DNA from: Malaya genurostris | Taxonomy: Eukaryota; Arthropoda; Insecta; Diptera; Culicidae | Direction: 5' to 3' | NCBI RefSeq assembly: GCF_030247185.1 | Contig: NC_080572.1 | Span: 182,928,866 to 182,992,865, forward strand | DNA: 64,000 nt | Program-made: the position numbers and the translations under genes | The notes under the pieces: model-generated | Told to the model about the DNA's origin: nothing | The model's input: the letters and a program-made list of their open reading frames with translations, nothing else | The model's database searches: none | Shown here: positions 33,391 through 45,539 of the stretch, in pieces | Layout of the letters: every line of letters starts with the position of its first letter | Position numbering within the stretch: position 1 is the stretch's first letter

Positions 33391-34620
33391 TCCAATATCT
33401 CTTCCTGTGAACTACTTACCACGATGTACAGCTTCATCCTGCTATCCGTCCCGAACTCGGCCGTCTGTCCGTCCGTCAGTCAGTCAGAAAGTGAGAGTAA
33501 ATTGTTTCACACTGTCGTATCCACGAATACCGTTACGCGGAAGCACTTTGATGCAATGATTCACCCTTTCGAGTCAAAGTTATCACGTGAACAACGGCGA
33601 GGAATTGACACTTTTCTTCCAAAATTCGCAAATCTTCACGATTCAACCGGTAAGTATGTCACTCAATATTCGCACCGAACTACCACTGACTTGTATTCCG
33701 ACCCGATCAATCACTCATGTTTTGTGTGATGCAGCTCCTTCCCACGGGTTTCACTATTGTCGATTGCTTGGATGCCAAATTTCACACGTCAAACCTTCAA
33801 TTTGTAATGATTTATCACCATTTATGTCGGGACACTGTTGGGTGTACTTGTTACTTTGTTACCTTTCTCTCCAAGCACAACACTTTCGGAAGACTCGTAC
33901 CCGGTTATCTTAGCCACTTCATCTCGTTTACCTCGCGACGCTCGTACAGAGTGCCAGCTATCTGGGCACGAAAGGGCACTTGCTTCCACTCGAATCGGTT
34001 ACCTGCTGAGAGGTACTTTCAAAAATTTCACTGGTCCTACGGAAAACTTTCCCACAAGATTGAAAATATTTTACCACGATACTGCAAAATATCACTTGCG
34101 AATTATCGCATCGGTTCCGAGAGCCAGCGATGAGCGCCAATAAGAACAAAGTATGCTTTGCGCTTTGATCGATTGAATTTAACCGGTGTCCACGTCCAAC
34201 CTAACCGTCCAATCTGCGCCAAAACGTCTACCTTGTCGGACCGTTTGAGGCCTACTGAATTTCTGCTACATTAGTTAAACAAATTTTTATAAACTTCAAG
34301 CGGCCTTGCAGACTCCTTCAGAAAAAAAACGGCTCACTCTCGCTCTCAGTCTTCCGCGCGCAGGCAACCTCGTGCTTTTGTGGGCTCCACTCTCACTTTC
34401 ATTCTCCGAAGAGCGCACACATTCACTTTCAACCGGCTGCGCTTGCGTCATATCATGTGACGCGAAGGCTCCCGAGGTGTCGGTGTCGATGGTTTGGTCA
34501 GTGCACGAAGCGTCTGCTCGACGAAAGCTCCGCCGGGCACCTGTCCGGGAGAGCCGCTCTGCCGAAGCTTTCCTCGTAGCCTCAGCAAAGCTTCTTGCGA
34601 GAGAAGAGAGGCCCAGTGAT
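33390..34620. other. GC-richer region, possible host exon/promoter
   Basis: Several plus-strand ORFs overlap (33424-33729, 33587-33913, 33717-34133, 34306-34701), but no frame carries a known domain. A CCGTCCGTCAGTCAGTCAG run lies at about 33469. The rise in GC and the loss of repeat matches suggest host single-copy DNA, such as an untranslated exon and promoter. No product can be named. Confidence 0.25.
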
Positions 34621-34629
34621 GCGAACGGT

Positions 34630-34960
34630 ACCGGTAAAGTACATTTCTTTCCCTACATTCTACACACTCTGAGTGCTACCGCCTGCTACAACGGATGGTA
34701 GATACATTTACTCTAGAGAGTGTACCAGCGACGATGAGAACGGTGAAGGTAAAAATATATTTTGTTCTGCTTCATTCTACTCTTTCTTAGGTTTACAGCA
34801 CTCTACAGTAGGCTGGGCGATACATTTGCTCAAAGCTACCGCCGCTTTTAAAAATGTAATATAGCTTTCTACCGCCGTCGAAAAAAAGTATTCTACCGCT
34901 GTACTTTACATTGTTCGCTCAAAATGGTAGCGCACGTGTTTACGTTGAACGTTAACAAAT
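34630..34960. repeat. Subterminal motif cluster left of the hAT ORF
   Basis: TACCG and AAAGTA words cluster here (GTACCGGTAAAGTACATTTC at 34628, CAAAGCTACCGCCGCTTTT, TTCTACCGCTGTACTTTAC). A matching cluster occurs at 36518-36620 (CCTACCGTAAAGTACATTTT, AAGTACTTTTTTCTACCGCC) on the other side of the BED-type ORF. hAT transposases bind clustered subterminal motifs, so these are probably the element's ends. Exact termini and target duplication were not resolved. Confidence 0.45.
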
Positions 34961-35312
34961 GATTATTATTTAATATATAAACATTATGTGTTGACGATTT
35001 TTTTTTATTTCTCAAGACCAGATTATATTTTATTTAAATAGTAGATCGTTTGATATGCTTGATAATCTTCCCGAATGGTGTAATGAATTATTTGTTCTCA
35101 AGACCCTTTTTAAATGAAGAATTCAATGCTTTGCTGCGTTGAAACGTACTGATTAGATTTTAGCAGATGAAAAAGTAAACAAAGAGAAACAATTTACTTT
35201 TGTGACCTTATGAAATGGTTACGTCGACTTGTCAATTTTTTCCCTTCATTAGCAGTGAATGTTGTTGTTCCTGAAATCGTATTTTTTCCAAATCGATTCG
35301 TGATCGTGAAAA

Positions 35313-35909
35313 ATGACTGATTCATCGAAAATAAAGCGTTTTTATCGGGACATAGCCAATGATTGTTATAAGTGTGAAGATGATTATATAATTTGTAACA
35401 TCGATTCTACTCAAATCTGCACGTACAAAAAATTAAGAAGTAGTTATGATCCCGGAAATTTTGTTAAGCATTTACGAAATGTGCATCCGGAAAAGGCTCT
35501 GGAATACGGACTACTGAAGCAAGGATATGCACCAGAAAAGAAAAGGAAAATTCTTAAAACATCAATAGCACTCGACAGACAAGCTGTGGTTGAATCTTTG
35601 GTAAAAATGGTATCACTTCATCACTTGCCCCTATGCGCCGTTGAATGGGAAGGTTTTCGAGAACTGCTAGATCCAATTTGCGAAGCACTTAAATTTAAAA
35701 TCAATCGAGACAATATCTCTTGTCATATTGAACAATGCGCAACAAATATTAGGGAAAAAATTGCAGCTGAAATGCAAGGTCGATTAATATGCATTAAAGT
35801 CGACTCTGCGACCCGATGTGGCCGTCATGTAGTGGGCATAAATACGCAATTTAATAAAGATGATACTGTGATTATTAGAACCCTATTATTTTATTTTTTG
35901 CCAAAGTAG
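35313..35909 (+). CDS. hAT transposase, N-terminal half with BED-like finger
   Basis: The ORF starts at ATG 35313 and gives 198 residues. Residues about 15-60 resemble a BED zinc finger: cysteines in CYKCEDD and IICNIDSTQIC, then FVKHLRNVHPEK with H-x4-H. The centre reads VVESLVKMVSLHHLPLCAVE and 'FRELLDPICEALKF'. The end (IKVDSATRCGRHVVGINTQF) is the start of the RNase H-like catalytic core of hAT transposases, with the aspartate in KVDSAT. hAT transposases usually have about 500-700 residues, so this is a 5' portion. The reading resumes in another frame at about 35937 (AMMEVKCRQTGKFLKS). It is likely inactive as it stands. Confidence 0.75.
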   Translation: MTDSSKIKRFYRDIANDCYKCEDDYIICNIDSTQICTYKKLRSSYDPGNFVKHLRNVHPEKALEYGLLKQGYAPEKKRKILKTSIALDRQAVVESLVKMVSLHHLPLCAVEWEGFRELLDPICEALKFKINRDNISCHIEQCATNIREKIAAEMQGRLICIKVDSATRCGRHVVGINTQFNKDDTVIIRTLLFYFLPK

Positions 35910-35936
35910 TATAAGCATATAAATGATTTGTTTTGT

Positions 35937-36057
35937 AGCAATGATGGAAGTTAAATGTCGCCAGACTGGTAAATTCCTAAAGTCAAAAATCGATGATGTA
36001 CTGAAGATGTACGGAGTCGCACAAATCATTCCTATTGTGTATTTCGATGAAGTTTGA
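35937..36057 (+). pseudogene. hAT transposase continuation, separate frame
   Basis: This frame reads AMMEVKCRQTGKFLKSKIDD and then 'VLKMYGVAQIIPIVYFDEV' to a stop at about 36057. It continues the hAT core expected after the upstream IIRTL. The intervening 50-odd bp are AT-rich and contain GTATAAG and TTTTGTAG, so a small intron is conceivable. However, the phases I tried do not join cleanly. The rest of the transposase (second acidic residue, dimerisation domain) is absent. Confidence 0.6.
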
Positions 36058-36159
36058 GCTTTCCATACAAAAAACATCACTTGTTCGAAATGCAGAATCA
36101 CATTTTTACATTCAATCAAAACATTTCGAAATGCGGAAAATGGAAATTTTTCACTCAAT

Positions 36160-36517
36160 CTAAAAACTTTAATTCGATCTAAATACCAAAAAAAAAATTA
36201 TATTTATATTCATTTATATAACGGTTAAAATTATTTCACACCGGAGAACGATTAAATTATTATTTCCGAACGAAGGGCCCTTCTATTTGATTCGAAGACT
36301 GCGAGAAGCGATCTAACCATCTCAAAGATATCGATGTTAGATTCATTTGAAATCTTTTGTGACCATTACTTTTTAGGCTTCCCGAATAGGTAAACGGTAA
36401 CCAGTATAGCCGAGTTCAGTTTACTTGTCCAACCAACAAGCCCTTAAATCATTCATTGACTAGTCACACGTGCGAAGTCATCTTCAAAATAATGAACGAA
36501 ATAGGCAATGTGCAGCG
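36160..36517. other. No gene recognised
   Basis: AT-rich tail region of the hAT element. The transposase 3' half expected here is missing. Confidence 0.4.
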
Positions 36518-36740
36518 CCTACCGTAAAGTACATTTTCTATCGCACTCATGTACACTTTTCTACAACGGCAAAGTACTTTTTTCTACCGCCACGAGCTAC
36601 TTTTTTTGTGGTACAGTAGCGCGAACAAGGAGGCAGTAAAATGTGGAAAAATATAATTTCTACCTACTTCGAACGGCTATGATTCCAGCCGTAGTTTTTT
36701 ACGCGATACTGCTTCGCACGGCTACTGTAATAGAATTTTA
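36518..36740. repeat. Subterminal motif cluster right of the hAT ORF
   Basis: CCTACCGTAAAGTACATTTT, GTACACTTTTCTACAACGGC and AAAGTACTTTTTTCTACCGC repeat the words found left of the ORF at 34630-34960. I take this as the other end region of the same hAT element. Confidence 0.45.
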
Positions 36741-36744
36741 GTTT

Positions 36745-37345
36745 GGATGCATCAACGCGGTACAGTAAGAAAAATAAAAAAATGTAGATGTGGGTAAGCA
36801 GACTACAGTAATAAAAATGGGAGGCAGTTTGCATCCTTGGAAGAGACCAGTGCGAGTCGGTGGAGCGAAATGAGAAGATGAAACGAAGATGTTTTCACAA
36901 ACTGTAACAGCACTAAAATGTTACCGTATCCGTCCGGCTCTTTCTGCGAAATTTGTTGATCTAGTGACATTTGTTGAATGGCACATTAAGGCAAATGATT
37001 TCATCTGTCAAGGTTTGATATTCGATACTTTAATACTTTGAGCCTGTAGGCGAATTCGACCGCCTGTGGAGAATGTGGCATTGATAGATTTTGAAGAAAT
37101 ATATACGAATATTTTTCTGACAGTTGACAAATCGAAACAAATAGTGAAATTTTAAATGTCGCATGGAATAATGCCATTCCGAAAAAAAACATCCATGCAT
37201 TCAAGGATTTCGACGGGAATAGCTGTTCGATTAAAACTAGATATATAATTTAAATGAAAATTCAAAGTAGCAGGAAAGTAGTTGAGCTAATACACAGACA
37301 AAATATTTTGCAGGCTTTTTTAAGAATTATAAAATAATCTGAAAC
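36745..37345. other. No gene recognised
   Basis: AT-rich. The minus ORF 37001-37204 has no motif. Confidence 0.4.
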
Positions 37346-37349
37346 CAAC

Positions 37350-37915
37350 TTTTAATCCACCTAGTGGTGTAATGATGCCTTTCTCATATTTAAAAAATAT
37401 CACTAGAAGATTCTGTGAAGAAGTTTTACCCTTTTTTGCATCCTTGCTCTAAATGACGGTGTGAAGTTCAATAGCAACTTATGGGACTACGAGATTTGTT
37501 ATTTTATGAGTTACATTAACACAAACTCACACACACATACACCCGCTGACCTCTGGGCCAATTTTCACTAGTCAATTTTCAAGCGATTGCATAGATTTTC
37601 TATATGAGCAGTCACGTACCCAGAGGGGGGGCCCAAGGGGCCCGGGCCCCTCCCGAAATCAAAAACAGACATATAATTATTTAAAAGGTCTAAGACATGT
37701 GTTGCAGAAATAACAAGCCAGTAAACGCAAAGAAACGTAACACAATAACAGTTCCAGTGTAAAAGTTTAAAGTGTCTGTTAAAAACACCCGTAAAGGGCA
37801 CACCGAGAATTAGGTACATAAGCAATCTTCAGTAACATTATTTTTTTTATCTTTGGGCCCCTCCCGAAATGAAATCCTGGGTACGGGCCTGTATATGAGA
37901 AAGGCAATAAGGCAA
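37350..37915 (+). repeat. RepA copy split by a hAT MITE
   Basis: The A-end AATCCACCTAGTGGTGTAAT is at 37354 and the B-end TATATGAGAAAGGCAATAAG is at 37892. This is a shortened copy: one cassette, a CA-rich stretch (ACTCACACACACATACAC, about 37525), and the word CTCTGGGCCAATTTTCACTA. Removing the inserted 37609-37891 element plus one 8 bp duplicate restores the family's normal B-end. Confidence 0.8.
37609..37891 (+). mobile_element. hAT-type MITE with perfect 8 bp target duplication
   Basis: The ends are CAGTCACGTACCCAG and, inverted, CAGGCCCGTACCCAG (13 of 15 match). TATATGAG flanks both sides (37601-37608 and 37892-37899). The subterminal word GGGCCCCTCCCGAAAT occurs near both ends in the same orientation (about 37646 and 37857). 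The element is 283 bp with no coding potential; the minus ORF 37568-37825 is chance. The undecayed target duplication and the clean interruption of a known repeat suggest a fairly recent insertion. Confidence 0.92.
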
Positions 37916-38129
37916 TACTTTTATAGAAAAGCAGCGTTATCATGATCTTGTAATAACACCCACAAGTAGGTACAAATTGAATAAAAGAATTAGTAATTTA
38001 CATTTTCTTCACCTGAAAAATATAAATTTCAATGTGGCAACCTTGCACGCTAAACGAAATTGAACAAAGCACGCTGCGAACGAAGCAAAGCTGCACGTAC
38101 CGTCGCGTACTAGTTTTGCATCGTCGTTT

Positions 38130-39168
<1,039 letters not shown>

Positions 39169-39299
39169 AACTCATCCGTTTTCTAGATTTTTAGACATGT
39201 AATCCAAACAAATTAGATTTTTGTTGAATTGTTACTCGAAATCTATTATTCGTGCGAAAATATTGTCTAAAAAGATTATTGTAAATCAATAACAAAACA

Positions 39300-39780
39300 G
39301 TTAGTAGATTTTCAAATTTATTCTGTGTTAATTTTAAGCAATAATATGTGTTGGTTCATCAACAATATTACCTAATAAAACCAGAGTGACGACTGTTCGT
39401 TTGGAATGACAACTTTGTTCCAAATAAGCAAACAATCTAAACCGTCTAAAAAAAGAAAAGAAAGGTTGATATTATTAGCAATCTCTATTTTCATCTCGAT
39501 TCATTTTTTTTTCACCGGGGACGCGGACGTGATGGGTGAGTCAACGGTTTTCACGCATCCCACCTTGGTTCGATTCCTAACCTCGAAATTTGTTTTGTCT
39601 TTATATCAAGAAAAAAATTGATTAATTTTATCAATGATCAATGAATATTTATATAATGGTACAATAAAGTTTATTGTTCGAACGAACCGTATTAGTTTTG
39701 TTTTTATAAACCAGAGCAATGTTTTCACCCGTGAATGAATAAAAAAGTTTGTATGCGTTTTATATGTGGTATTATAAAAT
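39300..39780. repeat. Diverged interspersed repeat with SINE head inside
   Basis: ATAACAAAACAGTTAG (39290) and AAAAAAGTTTGTATGCGTTT (39744) match words at 19441 and 19583. The two stretches are therefore distantly related, and this copy is longer. A tRNA-like SINE head sits in between at 39514-39590. Confidence 0.4.
39514..39592 (+). mobile_element. tRNA-derived SINE head
   Basis: It reads CGTGATGGGTGAGTCAACGG and TTGGTTCGATTCCTAACCTC, i.e. A-box-like and B-box-like elements about 40 nt apart. It is the same family as the 55905 SINE (GCGTGATGGGTAAGTCGATG ... GGGTTCGATTCCCAACC). Only the tRNA-like head is recognisable. Confidence 0.65.
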
Positions 39781-39784
39781 AATC

Positions 39785-41920
39785 TGATTATTTCTCTTTC
39801 TTGGAACTTTTCAATGATTCGTATCCAGAAATTTCAGCGGGAACTATTAATTTCCATACGTATGAAAATATGTTATGATAATTACTAGAAAAATTTTGGC
39901 TATAAAGTCGTTTGTTGGAAATTATCCATTTTATAATTGTTTTAAAATCTAAGAGACCGGGTCTGAACGGGACAACACGCGCCAGTGGTCAATTGGGTAT
40001 ATTGGGGCGAGAGAGCGTGAGAGGAATTCATGCGAAGAGAATGTGGTTCGCTCGCACCAGCTTCTTCAACCACAAGCACACATTCAAATTCTGTCTAATC
40101 GACACTGAGAGAAGAGCGCTTTCCTTTATGTGCGTTATTCGTCGGCTGCATCTCCAGTGTAGACATGAAACTTACACGCTGGTGTATCACTCTAGTGAAA
40201 TAACATCATTGGTGGTGTCGCACATTTTATGCTACCGATTTCTGTACCTGTCTACCACATTTTGCTAACGGATTTCACTAACAGTAAGTTTCTATGCTAA
40301 TTTTAGGATGGTAAACAGGAATATAATGGAATTATCTATGCATTTTTACGCATATTGTATGCATTTGCCATAGTTTTCAAAAGAAGTCCCGGGCAAATAG
40401 ATACACTAACATTTATTTTCGCATGTCATGGTTTTTCGTGATTGTCGTAGCTTTTATAGGAGAAGCAATAGGAAGGGAAAACCCTGTTTTAATCCACCTT
40501 TTGCAAGTGGTGACAGCGATACGTGCTATAGCAGCAAGGACACGCCAGCACTACGAGCGAGGATTTCGGAATTGAGGATGTTGGGCGAAGTTGTATTAGT
40601 ATGGTGAGTCTCCATTATTTTACTTATTCTTTTTGTTGTTTTGATTATTTGTCTAACTCCATTACCCACAATCCATCAACTGGTAAACGAACTTTTTCTC
40701 ATGCCTACAGCGGGTTTCTAGAACAGTTATATATATTCCGTTGTTGAGCCATTTGGCAAGCAATAAATTTGTTCAAGTTTCCCTGAAAACTGCGGACGAA
40801 TAGATTACGCTCACAGTTGATTTGTTTACGTTTTGACCACGGTCAATACGAGCGCATGTGTTGAAGAAAAAAGAGAAAAAAAAACAACACCGCGATAATA
40901 CTTACAAAAGTGGCCACACTAGCATAAAGGCCTAAGAAGTTTTTTTTCCCCTTCGTTGAAGAGACACGAATATCACGACCAGCGGAACAGTTAGCACTGG
41001 TGTAATGATTGTAAGGTCAAGGTGACCATCCGAAACCAACGCATATGAGCGAAGGAATCGGCAATCTGACGCATCATTTTGCAAATAAGCAAAGGTAGCC
41101 GTCTGACATAACAAAACAAGTCAGCGAGCTAGGCACCAAGAGTGCATGCCACGAAGTAGATATTCAAATTTGGTGAAGAACCAACCCGTATGGGCGGAGC
41201 CTATAGCAAAACCTGCACATGAAACTATTAAATCTTCACTCATTACAGCAATCTTCCACTCAATTCTTTAAATGTCTTCAGAAATCTAATATATCCCATT
41301 TTTAAACAATATTTCTTACTTGACCTTGAGGTCACTTGATTCTTTTAAGGCCAATAGGGCGAAATTGAACCATAATACAAAATTATAATGCGAACCATTT
41401 GTGTAATTTCGACGAACTACCTCAAGCCTCACAATGCACACATATTTTTATGCATACTGTATCATACTCCGCTACTGAACTAGCTACTAACTTGTCTACG
41501 GGCCGACGCCCGAGACTAACGGATATTTTCCGCGCACTCTGAGACTGAACTGCTCGATAACTCTTCCCAACTATGGGTTTTTGAGCTCCTAGCATTTTCT
41601 TTCGGGTGAAGCCCGAAGATTTTAGTACAAGCCGAGCTTGTGATTTCAAGTAGGAAGTTCATCCGATTTTCTCCCGAAGTTCTACCGAAAGCCGGAACCA
41701 CTGTCGCTAGGCCAGAGGCAGTGTCCGTAAAAAATATAACTTTGTTTTTACAACATTGCCGCGCTGACTAAAACTGTGCACGCTTCAATAACTCAAAAAT
41801 GTGCACGCTTCAATAACAAATTTTATACTTGAAGGTTGCAGCTACGCTGATATGAGAGTTTCCTTCACAATTTCCTATTTTTTTTACAATACTAGCCAAT
41901 TCGAAGGAAAATTTGCTAAG
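39785..41920. other. No gene recognised; minor repeat scraps
   Basis: A short A-end scrap of RepA (CTGTTTTAATCCACC) lies at about 40484-40498. It is directly followed by a GC-richer 110 bp stretch (GTGGTGACAGCGATACGTGC ... GTATGGTGAGTC) that ends in a donor-like GTGAGT. Motif-free ORFs at 39912-40268 and 41422-41701 are not supportable as genes. A GC-richer patch with hairpin-like CTACGGGCCGACGCCCGAG lies at about 41497. Confidence 0.35.
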
Positions 41921-41924
41921 GGCG

Positions 41925-42650
41925 CTGCACACCTAGTGGTGTAATGATGCCTTTTTCATATCAATCATACTATCATATATAATACTGTGGTATTCTTCAC
42001 AATAATTTTCTTCGATTTTAAAAAGCATAACCGAAATCGGTTTGTTTGACCGTCTACTGATAAAAACTATCAATTGGAAAATATTTGAGGTCGATTTAGA
42101 AAATTGTTTAAGGTTTTTCCCCATTTTCTGTGATGGTATACAATTTTTAACACACTTTACCCTATATTACCGGATCCGGAAGTCGGATCCGCATGAAATT
42201 TAGGAATCACGTATGGGACCATACGACCGTTCATTTGAACCTAAGTTTGTGAAAATCGGTCGAGCCATCTATGAGAAAAGTTAGAACACACAATTTTCAT
42301 TTTTTTGCACATTTTACCCCATAACTCCCGAACCGGAGGTCGGATCCAAATAATATTCAGGAAATTTTTATGGGACCTCAAGACCTTTCATTTGAATTTA
42401 AGTTTGTGGAAATCGGTTCAGCCATCTATGAAAAAAGTTAGTGCGCTTATTTTCACAATTTTTTGCACATTTTACCCCATAATTCCGGAACCGGAAGTCG
42501 GATCCAAATAATATTCAGGAATTTTGTATAGGACTACAATACCTTTCATTTGAATCTAAGTTTGTGAAAATCGGTTCAGCCATCTCCGAGAAAAGCTAGT
42601 GTTTTCACAGTGATTCCATAACCTTTCTATATGAGAAAGGCAAAAAGGAG
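41925..42650 (+). repeat. RepA copy, plus orientation, both ends present
   Basis: The A-end CACCTAGTGGTGTAATGATG is at 41930 and the B-end CTATATGAGAAAGGCAAAAA at about 42627. Three tandem cassettes start at about 42172, 42325 and 42484. The microsatellite and the CTCGACGAACTGAGTCG word are deleted: GAGAAAAGCTAGTG joins directly to TTTTCACAGTGATTCC. Small ORFs here are translations of the repeat. Confidence 0.85.
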
Positions 42651-42654
42651 AAAA

Positions 42655-43430
42655 TAGAATAGTCATTCAACTTGTAGAAAAATACTAAATTTGTCAAAAA
42701 TAATCCTATCGTATCTTTCACACATCTTTCACAAAAATGATTCGTAAACATGTACAAAAAGGACCCCATAGACAACTGCAATGGATGGCGTCACTGAGGC
42801 ACCATATTTTAGTTTATTTTAGTTCAAAAAGTTGTTTTCGAGAGCTGCGGACTAGATTTTCCGTTTTGCCCCATCCACTTACCAGTTTACCCCACGGTGG
42901 GGCAAAATTGTAAAAAAATATACTTGGAAAAAATGGTTATAACATGAATGTTTCGAGATGAAATCACAATCATAGAAAAGAGCTTACCCTGCAAAATGAA
43001 TGTGTGACAATTTAACACCCGAAAAATAAATGCAAAAAAATTTACCAATTTTTATGAAGAAATTTTTCCCAGTTCCAGGCACTAACCTTCAAAATTACAT
43101 GCAACTTATTCTAATTTTCGAATTAGCTCTCCTAATTTACCCCCTAAAAGCTTTGCAAATACCTGGAAATTGTCATAACTATGATTTTTTTAGTCAAATG
43201 TATATCAAATGTTGGTCCCGAAGACAAGTTCAAAATTAAAACATCGGAAAAAAGTTGAAAATATTTTTATTTTGAATAAACAGCTTTCGGTAAATTTTTC
43301 AATTTTTGGAAAAGTAATTAACTTTTCAGCTAAAATAAATGATATTACATAATAAAAATCAACGTATATTTTTTAAAGGTGACCGCTTGATTTTCTTCAA
43401 CTTCTTCGTGTGAGTAAAATTTACAGTTTG
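42655..43430. other. No gene recognised; short hairpin
   Basis: A perfect 10 bp hairpin, TTTTGCCCCA (42864-42873) with TGGGGCAAAA (42898-42907), lies in otherwise AT-rich DNA. The ORF 43030-43239 has no motif. Confidence 0.4.
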
Positions 43431-43439
43431 TGAGATACA

Positions 43440-43748
43440 ATGATTCGTTTAGTGTGTGTGTGTATGTAACGTTTTTTTGCACTAACTTTTCTCGGAGATT
43501 GCTGAACCGATTTCACATTCTTGTGGTCTCATACAAATTTCTTGAATATTATTTGTATCCGACTTCCGGTTCCGGGGTTATGGGATAAAATGTGCAAAAA
43601 TCTATGAAAATATGTGTTCTAACTTTTCTCATAGATAGCGCGACTGATTTTTACAAACTTAGGTTCAAATGGTTCACAGTACTATATATGATAGTATGAT
43701 TGATATGAGAAAGGCATCATTACACAACTAGGTGGATTAAAACAGGTT
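43440..43748 (-). repeat. RepA copy, minus orientation, A-end half
   Basis: It begins at the microsatellite position (GTGTGTGTGTGTATGTAACG) and runs through two cassettes to GGCATCATTACACAACTAGG plus TGGATTAAAACAGG. The B-end is missing. Confidence 0.8.
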
Positions 43749-43799
43749 TTCAGTTAGTGAACACGAGCATAACGTGATAGACGAGACTATCGGTTTTCA

Positions 43800-44950
43800 G
43801 AAGTAAATCGGCAAGTAAATTAGCGAAATTAATAAATTTGCCTAATATGAGTAAAAAAAAGATGCCTTCAAACGGTTTAACTTAAGTTATGCACTGACAA
43901 TTCTAGTCAATGTATATGATGAGTTTGGGTGCACCAATCGCTTGGAATTATGGATTTTTTAACTTTCGGAAATCTTATGATAGGTAGTAAGCATATGTGG
44001 AATATAAACCACACAAAGAATGAAAGAATTTCAAAAAGTTTGTTTGGTCGGTCGCATCGAAATTTCATACTTCTTGATGTAGTTAAAATTCATTCAGCAA
44101 TACCATGTTGGCGGAGTAATATCAATAAAACCAGCAAATAACATTAGCTTATATGTTGTGATTATCAGTAATTACAATGATAAGAAAAACATGTTCAATC
44201 ATAAAGCATGTCATGCAGCTGATTAATTTACCCTGTTTAGCTTGAATATCATACACAGAGGTAACCGCCCGGGTAGTAGTGATTTGCAAACCAATTATTA
44301 AAACCAAACATCGCAATGGTAGAAAATAACATTATTTAGTTTGAAATAAGAGTTAAAATATCAAAAATCATTTCAAAGTTTGCATTAGAAAATAGCAATA
44401 AAATATAAAATTCTACCATTGTAACTTCGAAGCAAGAGCAACATTTATAGAAGACGAATTTTTCAGTAATTGGATTTTCTAGCTTTGAGAATAGTATATC
44501 ATAAGAATTTCTCTTATCTTATTCTGATGCAGTATATTCAATTGTATTTCATTTGAAAAAGGAACCACTGGATCAATTGTGCTTAAAGAAAATGGTATGC
44601 CTCATCAATAACAAAATAAGACATAATAACAAATCTTGATGCTAAATAGATATTGTCTAATCTATCAAGAAGATTCCTTCGATGAAATATCCAAAAAAAT
44701 ATAAAGTATTGTTATGACAGCACAGGAACAACAATACAAGATATGATGGTAAAATTTGTTATTATTTGAATATTTGTTTACTATTCACATCTACCCTGGA
44801 AGAGTGCAGGTTTTGCTACGGCAATTCAAACGCCACTTCCAAACGCAGCGCGTGCTGTGTGCTCAAACCCTGTGCTCCTGTTACTTCCATACATTAAATT
44901 CATGTCAAAAAGCGTTTTTTTAATTTAATCAAAATAGTGCATCATCATCA
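43800..44950 (+). repeat. Repeat copy interrupted by a nested insertion
   Basis: It matches 21490-22140 in the same orientation from about 43820 to 44265. It then resumes at about 44800 (GTGCAGGTTTTGCTACGGCA) and runs to about 44945. The intervening 535 bp have no counterpart in the other copy. The ORF 43929-44141 is not supported as a gene. Confidence 0.7.
44268..44801 (+). mobile_element. Nested DNA element inside a repeat
   Basis: It is defined by comparison with the uninterrupted copy at 21.5-22.1 kb. Its ends are imperfectly inverted: left CGGGTAGTAGTGATTTGCAA, right complement CAGGGTAGATGTGAATAGTA. No ORF and no clear target duplication were found. It is a non-autonomous transposon of unknown superfamily. 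Confidence 0.5.
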
Positions 44951-44954
44951 GCAT

Positions 44955-45535
44955 CAACCAGCTGGAAGTAAAACAAAGTCTTTTGTTGCTCTAATCACTA
45001 TGTGGTGTGAAATATTTTTTTAAACTAATTTTGCATTGAGCATTGCTATTGCGAAGAGAATACAGTCAAATTAACAATATCAATGTAATTACGATCCAAA
45101 CTTATTATTTCCATGAAACTTTCATCTAGCATTTATTTCCCTTAAGCTAGTATTCATTTCATTGCGAATAAAACAACGGTTGAGAAATCGAACACGGGAT
45201 GCATCAAACAAGAATATATGTTGAAACTACGTAAACCGTGCCGTAACGAAACCGGTATTTTTCCCAACTCTGTTGATAAGAAGTGTTAAAAAAGCTTTCT
45301 CCAAAGATACAAAATTGACAATATTCCATGATTTTGGAAAAGTCTCATTGACACACGTTATCCTTAGTTTCTGTAGGATTGCTATCTTGGCTTCGCTTAT
45401 GTGACAACGCCTCATCAATTATCCAGGAATCAGGAATCAGAACAAATTGGATCAAATGGCACGTTCCCCTTGATATTTAGAGATTTGTGCCCTTTCGGCG
45501 AAATGACCCTTTCGGCTTATATCTTTTTAGATTTT
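44955..45535. other. No gene recognised
   Basis: AT-rich. Short ORFs at 45227-45418 and 45401-45583 show no motif. Confidence 0.4.
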
Positions 45536-45539
45536 TTCG

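Noticed and set aside
34306..34701. 131-residue ORF in a GC-rich stretch
   Set aside because: Length is expected by chance in GC-rich DNA. There is no domain, and its 3' part overlaps the hAT subterminal cluster.
40497..40610. Possible LTR-retrotransposon primer-binding site (TGGTGACAGCGAT)
   Set aside because: No LTR pair, gag or pol was found nearby. The match to a primer-binding site is too short.
42864..42907. Terminal inverted repeats of a transposon (TTTTGCCCCA/TGGGGCAAAA)
   Set aside because: The interval is 44 bp in total. It is a small hairpin, with no element between the arms.
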